DNA from: Anaerolineae bacterium
GTDB lineage: Bacteria; Chloroflexota; Anaerolineae; Aggregatilineales; Aggregatilineaceae
Direction of reading: 5' to 3'
Length of the DNA: 12,021 nucleotides
Assembly (NCBI GenBank): GCA_018056405.1
Contig: JAGPFT010000042.1
Span: forward strand, 1 to 12,021
Positions within the stretch are counted from its first letter, which is position 1. Every line of letters begins with the position of its first letter. The translations under genes were made by a program, and so were the position numbers. This document shows positions 1 to 6,454 of this stretch, one piece after another. The notes under the pieces are model-generated. The model had not been told where the DNA came from, searched no databases, and saw only the letters and a list, made by a program, of their open reading frames with translations.

Positions 1-35
1 AAGCTGATCTGGGGTCTGGAGCGGCTCTTCACTTT

Positions 36-130
36 ACCTCACCCCCGCTCGGTGCTGGTGCGACTCGCCGCCCCCTCTCCGTTGACGGAGAGAGGGAAGA
101 GCCGAGCGTAGCGAGGCCAGGGGGTGAGGT
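36..130. repeat. Type A palindromic element, isolated copy
   Basis: This 95-base element begins ACCTCACCCCCGCTCGG and ends GGGGTGAGGT, so its ends are inverted repeats. A pyrimidine-rich CCCCCTCTCC arm and a GGAGAGAGGG arm form an inner hairpin. It matches the 94-base type A copies in the array from 385 onward, with a few substitutions and one extra base. The following 45-base linker is also shared, which suggests that linker and palindrome spread as one unit. It has no coding capacity and looks like a REP/MITE-type non-autonomous repeat. Confidence 0.85.
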
Positions 131-319
131 TGATCGGTCGCTCTCTCAATGCTCCTCACGCTGCTGTCCGCCCCTGAACCTTTCCCACGCAGTGAGCGGT
201 CTTCTATTACCATACGCCAAATAGCGCGTTCTGCAAAGTCCGGTTAGGAAATGGTTTGAAATGCCCGCTGTCTCCTGCTTGAGGTCGGCAGTGTTCCCGT
301 AGGGACTATGCGTAGAACG

Positions 320-352
320 AGACTTCCGAAGTTTGGGAAACTTCGGAAGTCT
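320..352. repeat. Perfect 15-bp stem hairpin
   Basis: AGACTTCCGAAGTTT (320-334) and AAACTTCGGAAGTCT (338-352) are exact reverse complements around a GGG loop. No T-tract follows on either strand, so it is not an ordinary intrinsic terminator. It sits in non-coding DNA beside a second palindrome at 364-376 and just before the array. It is either a dispersed palindromic repeat or a binding or structural site; the sequence does not decide which. Confidence 0.85.
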
Positions 353-384
353 GGCTGGGGGCCGGGCGCAGCGCCCAAAACTTT

Positions 385-1514
385 ACCTCACCCCCGCTCG
401 GCGCTGGTGCGCCTCGCCTCCCCCTCTCCACGTTGGAGAGGGGGAAAGGCCGAGCGCAGCGAGGCCAGGGGGTGAGGTTGATCGGTCGCCCTCTCAATGC
501 TCCTCACGCTGCTGTCCGCCCCTAGGCCTCTCCCCCTAAATCCCCCTCTCCAGCCGAGCTAGAGAAGGGGCCAGAGGGAGGGGCCTTCTGCCGAAATACA
601 GACCTCACCCCCGCTCGGCGCTGGTGCGCCTCGCCTCCCCCTCTCCACGTTGGAGAGGGGGAAAGGCCGAGCGCAGCGAGGCCAGGGGGTGAGGTTGATC
701 GGTCGCCCTCTCAATGCTCCTCACGCTGCTGTCCGCCCCTAGGCCTCTCCCCCTCAATCCCCCTCTCCAGCCGAGCTAGAGAGGGGGACTTGGATCGCCG
801 GATGCAAACACGTTCCCCCTCCCTGGCTCTGCCGGGGAGGGGGCCAGGGGGAGGGGCCTTCTGCCGAAATACAGACCTCACCCCCGCTCGGCGCTAACGC
901 GCCTCGCCGCCCCCTCTCCACGTTGGAGAGGGGGAAAGGCCGAGCGCAGCGAGGCCAGGGGGTGAGGTTGATCGGTCGCCCTCTCAATGCTTCTCACGTT
1001 GCTGTCCGCCCCTAGGCCTCTCTCCCTCAATCCCCCTCTCCAGCCGAGCTAGAGAGGGGGACTTGGATCGCCGGATGCAAACACGTTCCCCCTCCCTGGC
1101 TTTGCCGGGGAGGGGGCCAGGGGGAGAGGCCTCCCGCCGAAATACAGACCTCACCCCCGCTCGGCGCTGGTGCGCCTCACCGCCCCCTCTCTACGTTGGA
1201 GAGGGGGAAAGGCCGAGCGCAGCGAGGCCAGGGGGTGAGGTTGATCGGTCGCCCTCTCAATGCTTCTCACGTTGCTGTCCGCCCCTAGGCCTCTCCCCCT
1301 CAATCCCCCTCTCCAGCCGAGCTAGAGAGGGGGACTTGGATCGCCGGATGCAAACACGTTCCCCCTCCCTGGCTCTGCCGGGGAGGGGGTCAGGGGGAGG
1401 GGCCTTCTGCCGAAATACAGACCTCACCCCCGCTCGGCGCTGACGCGCCTCGCCGCCCCCTCTCCACGTTGGAGAGGGGGAAAGGCCGAGCGCAGCGAGG
1501 CCAGGGGGTGAGGT
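385..1514. repeat. Compound tandem array of two alternating palindromes, 273-bp period
   Basis: Type A copies (94 bases, ACCTCACCCCC to GGGGGTGAGGT) lie at 385-478, 602-695, 875-968, 1148-1241 and 1421-1514. Type B copies (AGGCCTCTCCCCCT to AGGGGGAGGGGCCT) lie at 524-586, 741-859, 1014-1132 and 1287-1405. A is followed by a 45-base linker (696-740 for example) and B by a 15-base linker (860-874). A + linker + B + linker is 94+45+119+15 = 273 bases, present as three full-length units. The first unit is 217 bases because its B copy lacks 56 bases. Each A has an inner hairpin, CCCCCTCTCCA, CGT, TGGAGAGGGGG. The last A copy ends 29 bases from the stop of the minus-strand gene on its right and could form a terminator-like structure for it. 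Open reading frames inside the array are composition artefacts. Confidence 0.9.
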
Positions 1515-1542
1515 ATATCAGGGCGCAGCAGAGCAGCGCCCC

Positions 1543-3768
1543 CTACCCGCCGGGCACGGCGGCGAAGCGCACCCAGTCGCAGGCCAGCGTCAGCGGGCGT
1601 GCGTCGGCAGAAAGCCCTGCCTCTGCCGCCGAGATCGCACCGTCGGCGGCCAGCGAGAGCACCAGGTCGCCGCCCAACGCCGCCATAAGATCGGCGGGGA
1701 GGGTCAGCGTGTACTCCGACCAATCGCCCGGCGCGACGGTGAAGCTGCCCAGTCGCGCGACTACCGGCTCGCCATTCACCAGATTCCCCACCACGACGCG
1801 CACGGCACGCGGCTCGTGGAAGGCCACGGCGCGCAGAGTCATGGTGTAGGCGCTATCCGGCGGCAGGCTGGCGTAGAGCAGCGCCTCGTGGCCGTCCCCT
1901 GCCCAGCGCGCCCGCTCGCCACCGATGTCCTCCGGCGGATACCAGCCGTACCCGACGAACGGCGCATCGGGCAGAAGCGCGGCGGAGGTCGGTTCGCCCA
2001 GGTGCAGCGTGTAGTCGCCAGGCGCGGTCTGCGGCGGCGTGCGCGGGGGACAGCCTTTGGGATGGCTGGTCGTGCGGTAGAGCACGGCATCGCGCTCGAC
2101 CGTCACCGGGCAAACGCTATCCTGCGCGTTGAAGAAGGCCAGCACTTCCTGGGCGTGCGCCGGCTCCAGCCAGTTCAGGTGAATGACCACGTAGCCCAGC
2201 GGCCACTCGCTGACGAACCTCTTGAGGCTGCTCGCGGCAGCGCCGGCTTCCAGCGGGCGCGAGTCCGTCAGCCAGCCGAGCAGCGGATCGGTCTCGTAGA
2301 ACAGGTGCTGCTCAAGCGGGACGCGCGCGAGCATTCCGCTCACCTGGCGCTTGCCGTGGATGATGCCGTAGACCATCGCCTCGGGGTGCGTTCCCACGTT
2401 GCGCCAGCCGCTCCAGGGGCCGGTTGGCACGTCGAGCACCACGTAATCGTAGTCGTCGTAGTGCTCCTGGCCCATCATGCGGTGGAAGTCATACGGCTTC
2501 AGCGCGGGCAGCGTGCGCAAGGGCACGAACGCGCCAAAGTCCACCAGCAGCAGGAACAGGACGCCGGTAATCAGCGCTCGCCCCGGCAGGCGCGGATGGG
2601 CGCGCAGCCAGGCGTGGTAGGTGTGCGCCAGGAAGATGATCAGCGCGACCATTGCCGGCGGCAGGAAGCGGATCGGCGTGCGCATCTGCCCGCCGAATAG
2701 CTCGTGGATCAGGCGGAAGGGCAGCGGCAGGCGCAGGCCGAGCACTTCCACGTCCGGCCCCATGGCCAGGATCAGCGGAGGGAGCGCCAGCACGAGCCAG
2801 ACCCAGCGCTCGCGCTCACGGACGCGAATGAACAGCGCGACGGCGGTCAGCACGACCAGCGTCAGGCCGAGCGTCTCGTCGTGCTCGCCGCCAACTTGCT
2901 GAGCGCGGCCCAGGTGGGGCCGCAGCAGCGATTCGGGCGCGAGCGAGTAAAAGCGCAACGTGTACAGGTCGGCGGGGGGCAGTTGCTCCGTCTCGAAGTC
3001 GAGCGTCGGGCGCAGCGGCCCGAACCACCAGGACAGGCCCAGCGTGACCAGCAGAGCCAGCGCCCCCCGGGCGACCAGTTGCAGGCGGGCGCGCCGGTCT
3101 GGCCCGCGCCACAGCGCGACCAGTGCCAGCGGGCCAAGCAGCAGCCCACCCCACAGGGCGTTCACCGTGTCGGTGAACCACATGCCCCACAGCACCAGCC
3201 CGGTCAGGACGGCCCAACGGATGCGGCGCGTCCGCGCGGTCTGCTCCCAGGTGAAAAGGACGAGGGGCATCCACCAGACGGTGAGCAGGTTGTAGTGCCC
3301 ACTGGCAGCGCGGTCGAGCATGTAGGGCGACAGACTCAGCGCTGAGCCTCCGACCAGTGCCACGCCCCAGCCGATGCCACGCCAGCGCAGGTAGGCGGCC
3401 ATCAGCACGCCGGCCAGCGCCATGTTGATCCAGATGATCGCGTTAGCGGCGCGCAGGTGGCCCATGAGAGGCTCCAGCACGACGTAGAAGGGCAGCATGG
3501 AAGCAGCGAGCGAGTGGTAGCTCAGGTTATGGGTGAAGGGGGCCAGGGCCATGTCCGTGTACCAGATGCTCTGTCCGGTCTGTACGGCGTGGCGCAGCCA
3601 CCACAGGTTCCAGTGGAAGTGGTAGTAATCCAGGGGGCGTCCCCAATCCGGCGCTGCGATGGGAACGCGCGAGTTGAGGGTGACGCTCAGCGGCGCGATG
3701 GCGATCCCCGTTATCAGCGCGAAGAACAGCGTGACTGCCAGCGCGCGGCCCCATCTGCCGCCGGCCAT
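1543..3768 (-). CDS. GT-C-like polytopic membrane protein with C-terminal beta domain
   Basis: This 741-aa protein probably belongs to the GT-C superfamily, whose members transfer sugars from lipid-phosphate donors on the outer face of the membrane. The start is the ATG at 3768, preceded by GAGGAGGG at good spacing; a longer reading to 3915 would run through the promoter and a palindromic repeat. An N-terminal membrane segment (about 10-30) leads to a first outside loop with an Asp/His-rich motif (D47, H50, H52, then WNLWW), the usual place of GT-C catalytic acids. HYNLLTVWWMPLVLF (about 158-172) is another characteristic segment. Many further hydrophobic spans run to about residue 450. A soluble part follows, with VVLDVP, and the last about 150 residues are a predicted beta-sandwich beginning near GYGWYPPE (606 on). 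Donor and acceptor are unknown. Family placement is by pattern only; it may equally be listed as a hypothetical membrane protein. Confidence 0.75.
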   Translation of the reverse strand: MAGGRWGRALAVTLFFALITGIAIAPLSVTLNSRVPIAAPDWGRPLDYYHFHWNLWWLRHAVQTGQSIWYTDMALAPFTHNLSYHSLAASMLPFYVVLEPLMGHLRAANAIIWINMALAGVLMAAYLRWRGIGWGVALVGGSALSLSPYMLDRAASGHYNLLTVWWMPLVLFTWEQTARTRRIRWAVLTGLVLWGMWFTDTVNALWGGLLLGPLALVALWRGPDRRARLQLVARGALALLVTLGLSWWFGPLRPTLDFETEQLPPADLYTLRFYSLAPESLLRPHLGRAQQVGGEHDETLGLTLVVLTAVALFIRVRERERWVWLVLALPPLILAMGPDVEVLGLRLPLPFRLIHELFGGQMRTPIRFLPPAMVALIIFLAHTYHAWLRAHPRLPGRALITGVLFLLLVDFGAFVPLRTLPALKPYDFHRMMGQEHYDDYDYVVLDVPTGPWSGWRNVGTHPEAMVYGIIHGKRQVSGMLARVPLEQHLFYETDPLLGWLTDSRPLEAGAAASSLKRFVSEWPLGYVVIHLNWLEPAHAQEVLAFFNAQDSVCPVTVERDAVLYRTTSHPKGCPPRTPPQTAPGDYTLHLGEPTSAALLPDAPFVGYGWYPPEDIGGERARWAGDGHEALLYASLPPDSAYTMTLRAVAFHEPRAVRVVVGNLVNGEPVVARLGSFTVAPGDWSEYTLTLPADLMAALGGDLVLSLAADGAISAAEAGLSADARPLTLACDWVRFAAVPGG

Positions 3769-3810
3769 AATGCCCTCCTCAGCGTGTGCCGCCTGTGGCC
3801 TGGTGGGGCA

Positions 3811-3838
3811 ATTATAGCGAACAGCCCCGGCACGGAAA
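3811..3838 (-). promoter_or_regulatory. Promoter of the minus-strand GT-C-like gene
   Basis: On the minus strand a perfect TATAAT occupies 3816-3811. A poor -35 match (TTTCCG, 3838-3833) lies 16 bases upstream. Transcription would start near 3804 and give a leader of about 37 nt that includes the strong ribosome site GAGGAGGG. GGGGC (3805-3809) and GCCCC (3824-3828) form inverted arms around the -10 box. Confidence 0.6.
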
Positions 3839-3841
3839 GTG

Positions 3842-3863
3842 GGGGCGTATTGCAATACGCCCC
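3842..3863. repeat. Perfect 22-bp palindrome in the divergent promoter region
   Basis: GGGGCGTATT, GC, AATACGCCCC equals its own reverse complement over 22 bases. It runs directly into a second palindrome, CCCCTAGGGG (3860-3869). It lies upstream of the -10 and -35 of the minus-strand gene and about 150 bases before murJ. It could be a regulator site shared by both genes or a dispersed palindromic repeat; I lean to the latter because similar GTATTGCAATAC palindromes recur between genes in related genomes (from memory). Confidence 0.75.
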
Positions 3864-3899
3864 TAGGGGACTTCATCTCGCTCGGCGTCAAGCGAGGCA

Positions 3900-3928
3900 T
3901 TGACAACCTTTGCACGCACCCAAATGGT
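3900..3928 (+). promoter_or_regulatory. Possible murJ promoter (weak)
   Basis: A perfect TTGACA is at 3900-3905. At 17 bases spacing only AATGGT (3923-3928) is available as a -10, which is poor. No better -10 was found between here and the murJ start, so this is the best candidate and not a firm call. Confidence 0.3.
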
Positions 3929-4016
3929 GGGCGTTGTAGCGCGTTGGGCGCGAGTCCGGTAAAGTCAACGCCGGTCCGAGGCCAGTGCGCCCCGCAGGAA
4001 CCCGCCAGGACACAGC

Positions 4017-5645
4017 ATGAGTGCCACCCTCAGCGACACTGCTCCTCTTGATGCTTCCGCCCAGGCCGCCGATGGCGCGCCGCCGGAGAGCATGGCCCGC
4101 GCGACCGGCGTGATCGCCCTGGGCAACATCGCCAGCCGTGTGCTGGGGCTGGCCCGCGAAACAATGCTCTCGACGCTCTTCGGCGCGGGTGCGGCGGTGG
4201 ACGCTTTCAACCTGGCGATCATCGTCCCGCGCAGCCTGTACGACCTGCTCATCGGCGGGCATGTCAACTCGGCGCTGGTGCCCGTGCTCAGCGAGTACGC
4301 CGCCGAGGAAGGCGACCGGCGCGACCTATGGGCACTGGTCAGCGCGCTGCTGGGCATCGTCGTGGTCACGCTGAGCGCCCTCGTCCTGGTGCTGGAGCTG
4401 CTCGCGCCGCAGGTGATCGGCGTCGTCGCCAGCAGCGAGGCCTCGCCGGAAGTGATCGCCCAGGCGACCGATTTGTTGCGCGTCACCGCCCCGGCGCTGA
4501 TGTTCCTCAGCCTGTTCGCCGTGCTGTCGGGGCTGCTCTACGCGCTGCGCCGCTTCACCTGGCCCGCCTTCGCCTCGACCGTCTTCAACGGCACGATCCT
4601 GCTGGTGACGGTGCTGCTCTACAGCCAATTGGGGATCACGGCGGCGGCGGTCGGCTGGCTGGTCGGCGCGGGGGTGCAGCTTGCGCTGCAAGCGCCCGGC
4701 CTGCGCGATGCCCCTCTGCGCGTGCGCGTGCGCGGGGCGTTGGAGCACCCTGGCGTGCGGCGCATCGGCCTGCTCTACCTGCCAGTGATGGCCTCGCTGG
4801 CGCTAGATGTGCTGGTCAACCGCCCCTTCTCCTACAACCTGGCATCGAGCACGGGCGAGGGCAGCATCTCCTACATGACCTGGGCGACGACGCTGATCCA
4901 GTTCCCCCAGGGCTTGGTCGCGCTGGCGATTTCGGTCGCCATTCTGCCCACGCTCTCGCGCCAGGCCGCTGACCGCGCCGATGGGGGGCTGCGCCAGTTC
5001 AAGACGACGCTGGGCCAGGGGTTGCGCCTGGCCATTGTGCTGATTATCCCGGCGACAGTGGGTCTGTTTGTGCTGGCCGAGCCGGTTGTCGCTTTGATCT
5101 TCCAGCACGGCAAGTTCGACGCAGTGGACACGGCGACCACGACGCTGGCGCTGCGCCTGTACCTGCTGGGGCTGCCTTTCGCCGCCGTAGATTTGCTGTT
5201 GGTTTTCGCCTTCTACGCGCGGCAAAATACGCTCACCCCTGCCCTCGTCGGGCTAATCAGCCTGGTCGCCTACATGGTGGTGGCGCTCGGCCTGCTGCCC
5301 TGGTACTCGTTCTTTGCGCTGATGATCGCCGATTCGGTCAAGCACCTGATCCACACAGGGGTATCGGCTTATCTGCTAGGGCGGGGCATGGGCGGCTACC
5401 AGGGGCAACGCCTGGGGGCAACTATCGGACGGGCAGCGTTGGCCGCGGCGGGCATGGGCGCGCTGACCTGGGTGGCGCTGGCCCTGCTGAGCGCCGGGCT
5501 GCCGGACAACGTGCTGGGACGGGCGATCCTTGTGCTTGTCGCGGGGGGGATCGGCGTGGTAGCTTTCGGCGCGTTCGCGTCGTGGCTGCGCCTGGACGAG
5601 TGGCGCTGGCTGGGCGACCTGCTGCGCCGGCGGCTGCGCGGGTAG
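4017..5645 (+). CDS. murJ: MurJ/MviN family lipid II flippase
   Basis: MurJ moves lipid II, the lipid-linked peptidoglycan precursor, across the cytoplasmic membrane. The 542-aa length and about 14 hydrophobic segments fit the family. The N-terminal signature is clear: NIASRVLGLARE (about 37-48), LFGAGAAVDAF (54-64) and ALVPVLSEYA. The second half has ISYMTWATTLIQFPQG, an AILPTLSRQA segment, LAEPVVALIFQHGKFD and FYARQNTLTP, all standard MurJ landmarks. Codon 26 begins the conserved core; the ATG at 4017 is preferred because AGGA lies six bases before it. Where E. coli MurJ has two adjacent arginines (NLLRRIF), this protein reads RSLYDLLIGGH (72-82), so the RR pair is absent. That divergence probably marks a lineage-specific subfamily, and a broader lipid-linked oligosaccharide flippase role cannot be excluded. 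It is transcribed away from the GT-C-like gene. Confidence 0.92.
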   Translation: MSATLSDTAPLDASAQAADGAPPESMARATGVIALGNIASRVLGLARETMLSTLFGAGAAVDAFNLAIIVPRSLYDLLIGGHVNSALVPVLSEYAAEEGDRRDLWALVSALLGIVVVTLSALVLVLELLAPQVIGVVASSEASPEVIAQATDLLRVTAPALMFLSLFAVLSGLLYALRRFTWPAFASTVFNGTILLVTVLLYSQLGITAAAVGWLVGAGVQLALQAPGLRDAPLRVRVRGALEHPGVRRIGLLYLPVMASLALDVLVNRPFSYNLASSTGEGSISYMTWATTLIQFPQGLVALAISVAILPTLSRQAADRADGGLRQFKTTLGQGLRLAIVLIIPATVGLFVLAEPVVALIFQHGKFDAVDTATTTLALRLYLLGLPFAAVDLLLVFAFYARQNTLTPALVGLISLVAYMVVALGLLPWYSFFALMIADSVKHLIHTGVSAYLLGRGMGGYQGQRLGATIGRAALAAAGMGALTWVALALLSAGLPDNVLGRAILVLVAGGIGVVAFGAFASWLRLDEWRWLGDLLRRRLRG

Positions 5646-5691
5646 CTGCGCTGTTCCCTGCTGAGCGTGGGGGGATTGAGGGCAAAGAATC

Positions 5692-5861
5692 ACCGCTGAG
5701 ACGCAGAGCGCGCAGAGAGAAAGTAGTAAAGGACTTCTGTAGGGTCTACCTCACCCCCACTTGGCGCTGGCGCGCCTCGCCTCCCCCTTTCCATCAACGG
5801 AGAGGGGACAAGCCGAGCGGGGCGAGGCTGGGGGTGAGGTAGACTTCTGCGTCTCAGCGGT
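5692..5861. repeat. Nested palindromes: outer 16-bp arms around a type A-like element
   Basis: The outer arms ACCGCTGAGACGCAGA (5692-5707) and TCTGCGTCTCAGCGGT (5846-5861) are exact reverse complements. Inside, TCTACCTCACCCCC (5745-5758) and its exact complement at 5830-5843 bound a relative of the type A element found in the 36-1514 array, with the same CCTCGCCTCCCCC core. GACTTCTG occurs at 5732-5739 and 5842-5849, on either side of the inner element. One palindrome may have inserted into another, or they may form one complex element. Confidence 0.8.
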
Positions 5862-5887
5862 TCAAATGTCCTTGCCCACACGCCCAC

Positions 5888-5930
5888 TTTTCCGTCGCGG
5901 TAGCTTATGCTATGCTGCGAGCATAGCGTA
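5888..5930 (+). promoter_or_regulatory. Extended -10 promoter overlapped by an inverted repeat
   Basis: TGCTATGCT (5908-5916) is an extended -10, with TTTTCC (5888-5893) 17 bases upstream as a weak -35. GCTATGCT (5909-5916), GCG, AGCATAGC (5920-5927) is a perfect 8-bp inverted repeat. It extends to 11 bp (5906-5930) with one mismatch. Because the left arm contains the -10 box, a dimeric protein bound here would block transcription. It lies about 55 bases before the start of the cNMP-domain gene. Confidence 0.5.
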
Positions 5931-5983
5931 GCAGGCGGCCCTCTCATGGCCACCGTGAGCAGAACAATGCCAGGAGATGCCCC

Positions 5984-6454
5984 ATGATCACCCCTCAACT
6001 GCTCGCCCAAAGTCCTCTCTTCGCCGATTTGCCGGACGATTATCTCGCGCGGTTCGCGGCCCTGGCCCACGAAGTCACCTGTGCGGCGGGAGATGCGCTC
6101 TTCCGCGAGGGCGAAGAGGCCAGCCGCCTGTACATCCTGCTCAGCGGCAAGGTGAATGTGCAGGTGCAGCCGACCGCGCTCACCCACCCGCTGACCATCG
6201 TCTCACTGAGCACGTTCGGGCAATTGGTGGGCTGGTCGGGCTTCATGCCGCCCAATTACTACACTGCCTCCGCCATCTGTCAGGAGGATAGTCATCTGCT
6301 GGCCTTCGATGGTTCCGCTTTCAACCGCCTGCTGGAGGAGAATCGCGAGCTGGGCTTCACGATCATGCGCCGCATCGCCGAGGTGATCAGCCAGCGATTG
6401 CGCACGATCCAGAGTGTGGTGCTCAAGACACTCTACCACCACGACGAGCAGTGA
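5984..6454 (+). CDS. Stand-alone cyclic-nucleotide-binding-type (cNMP) domain protein
   Basis: The 156-aa product matches the effector half of CRP/FNR proteins: the helical start LLAQSPLFADLPDDYL, the beta-roll segment LYILLSGKVNV (39-49), and a phosphate-cassette region FGQLVGWSGFMPPNYYTAS (78-96). A C-terminal dimerisation-type helix (about 115-150) closes it. The chain ends there, so the helix-turn-helix of CRP is missing and direct DNA binding is not expected. The Glu and Arg that hold cAMP in CRP are replaced (FGQ for the usual GE, and PPNYYTAS without Arg), so classical cAMP binding is doubtful. AGGAGA lies six bases before the ATG. The stop overlaps the GTG start of the next gene (GTGA), which suggests coupled translation and perhaps physical or regulatory partnership with that membrane protein. 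Confidence 0.85.
   Translation: MITPQLLAQSPLFADLPDDYLARFAALAHEVTCAAGDALFREGEEASRLYILLSGKVNVQVQPTALTHPLTIVSLSTFGQLVGWSGFMPPNYYTASAICQEDSHLLAFDGSAFNRLLEENRELGFTIMRRIAEVISQRLRTIQSVVLKTLYHHDEQ

Larger units (their letters stand above)
1..384. other. Non-coding left flank with dispersed palindromes
   Basis: No believable gene lies here. Bases 36-130 hold a palindromic element and 131-175 the 45-base linker that also follows every element of the array to the right. At 176 the similarity to the array stops. Bases 176-319 are noticeably more AT-rich and show nothing recognised. Bases 320-352 are a perfect hairpin and 364-376 a short palindrome (GGGCGC, A, GCGCCC). The element copies at 36 and at 385 are both preceded by ACTTT. 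Confidence 0.7.
5646..5983. other. 338-base intergenic region with nested palindromes
   Basis: This gap holds no gene. It contains an outer inverted repeat (5692-5707 with 5846-5861), a type A-like palindrome inside it (5745-5843), and an extended -10 promoter with an inverted repeat (5888-5930) that serves the gene to the right. No intrinsic terminator for murJ was recognised apart from the palindromes themselves. Confidence 0.75.

Noticed and set aside
176..319. Remnant of a gene or insertion sequence
   Set aside because: The base composition differs from the array, but no coding pattern, motif or terminal repeat could be recognised.
385..1514. CRISPR array
   Set aside because: The repeated units are 94- and 119-base palindromes and the intervening linkers are nearly identical. 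There are no unique spacers and no cas genes.
306..1849. Several open frames of 60-130 codons across the repeat array
   Set aside because: They follow the repeat, give proline/arginine/serine-rich translations that recur in each unit, lack ribosome sites and occur on both strands. They are composition artefacts.
1816..3345. Long plus-strand open frames opposite the GT-C-like gene
   Set aside because: They are antisense shadows in GC-rich DNA: Gln/Arg/His-rich, without motifs or hydrophobic segments, while the minus strand encodes a clear membrane protein.
3769..3915. 49-residue N-terminal extension of the GT-C-like protein
   Set aside because: It would be translated from the promoter and the 22-bp palindrome. 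The strong GAGGAGGG before the ATG at 3768 and the TATAAT at 3816-3811 place the start at 3768.
5984..6454. CRP/FNR-type transcription factor
   Set aside because: The chain ends after the dimerisation helix at residue 156. No helix-turn-helix follows in any frame because the next gene starts at once.
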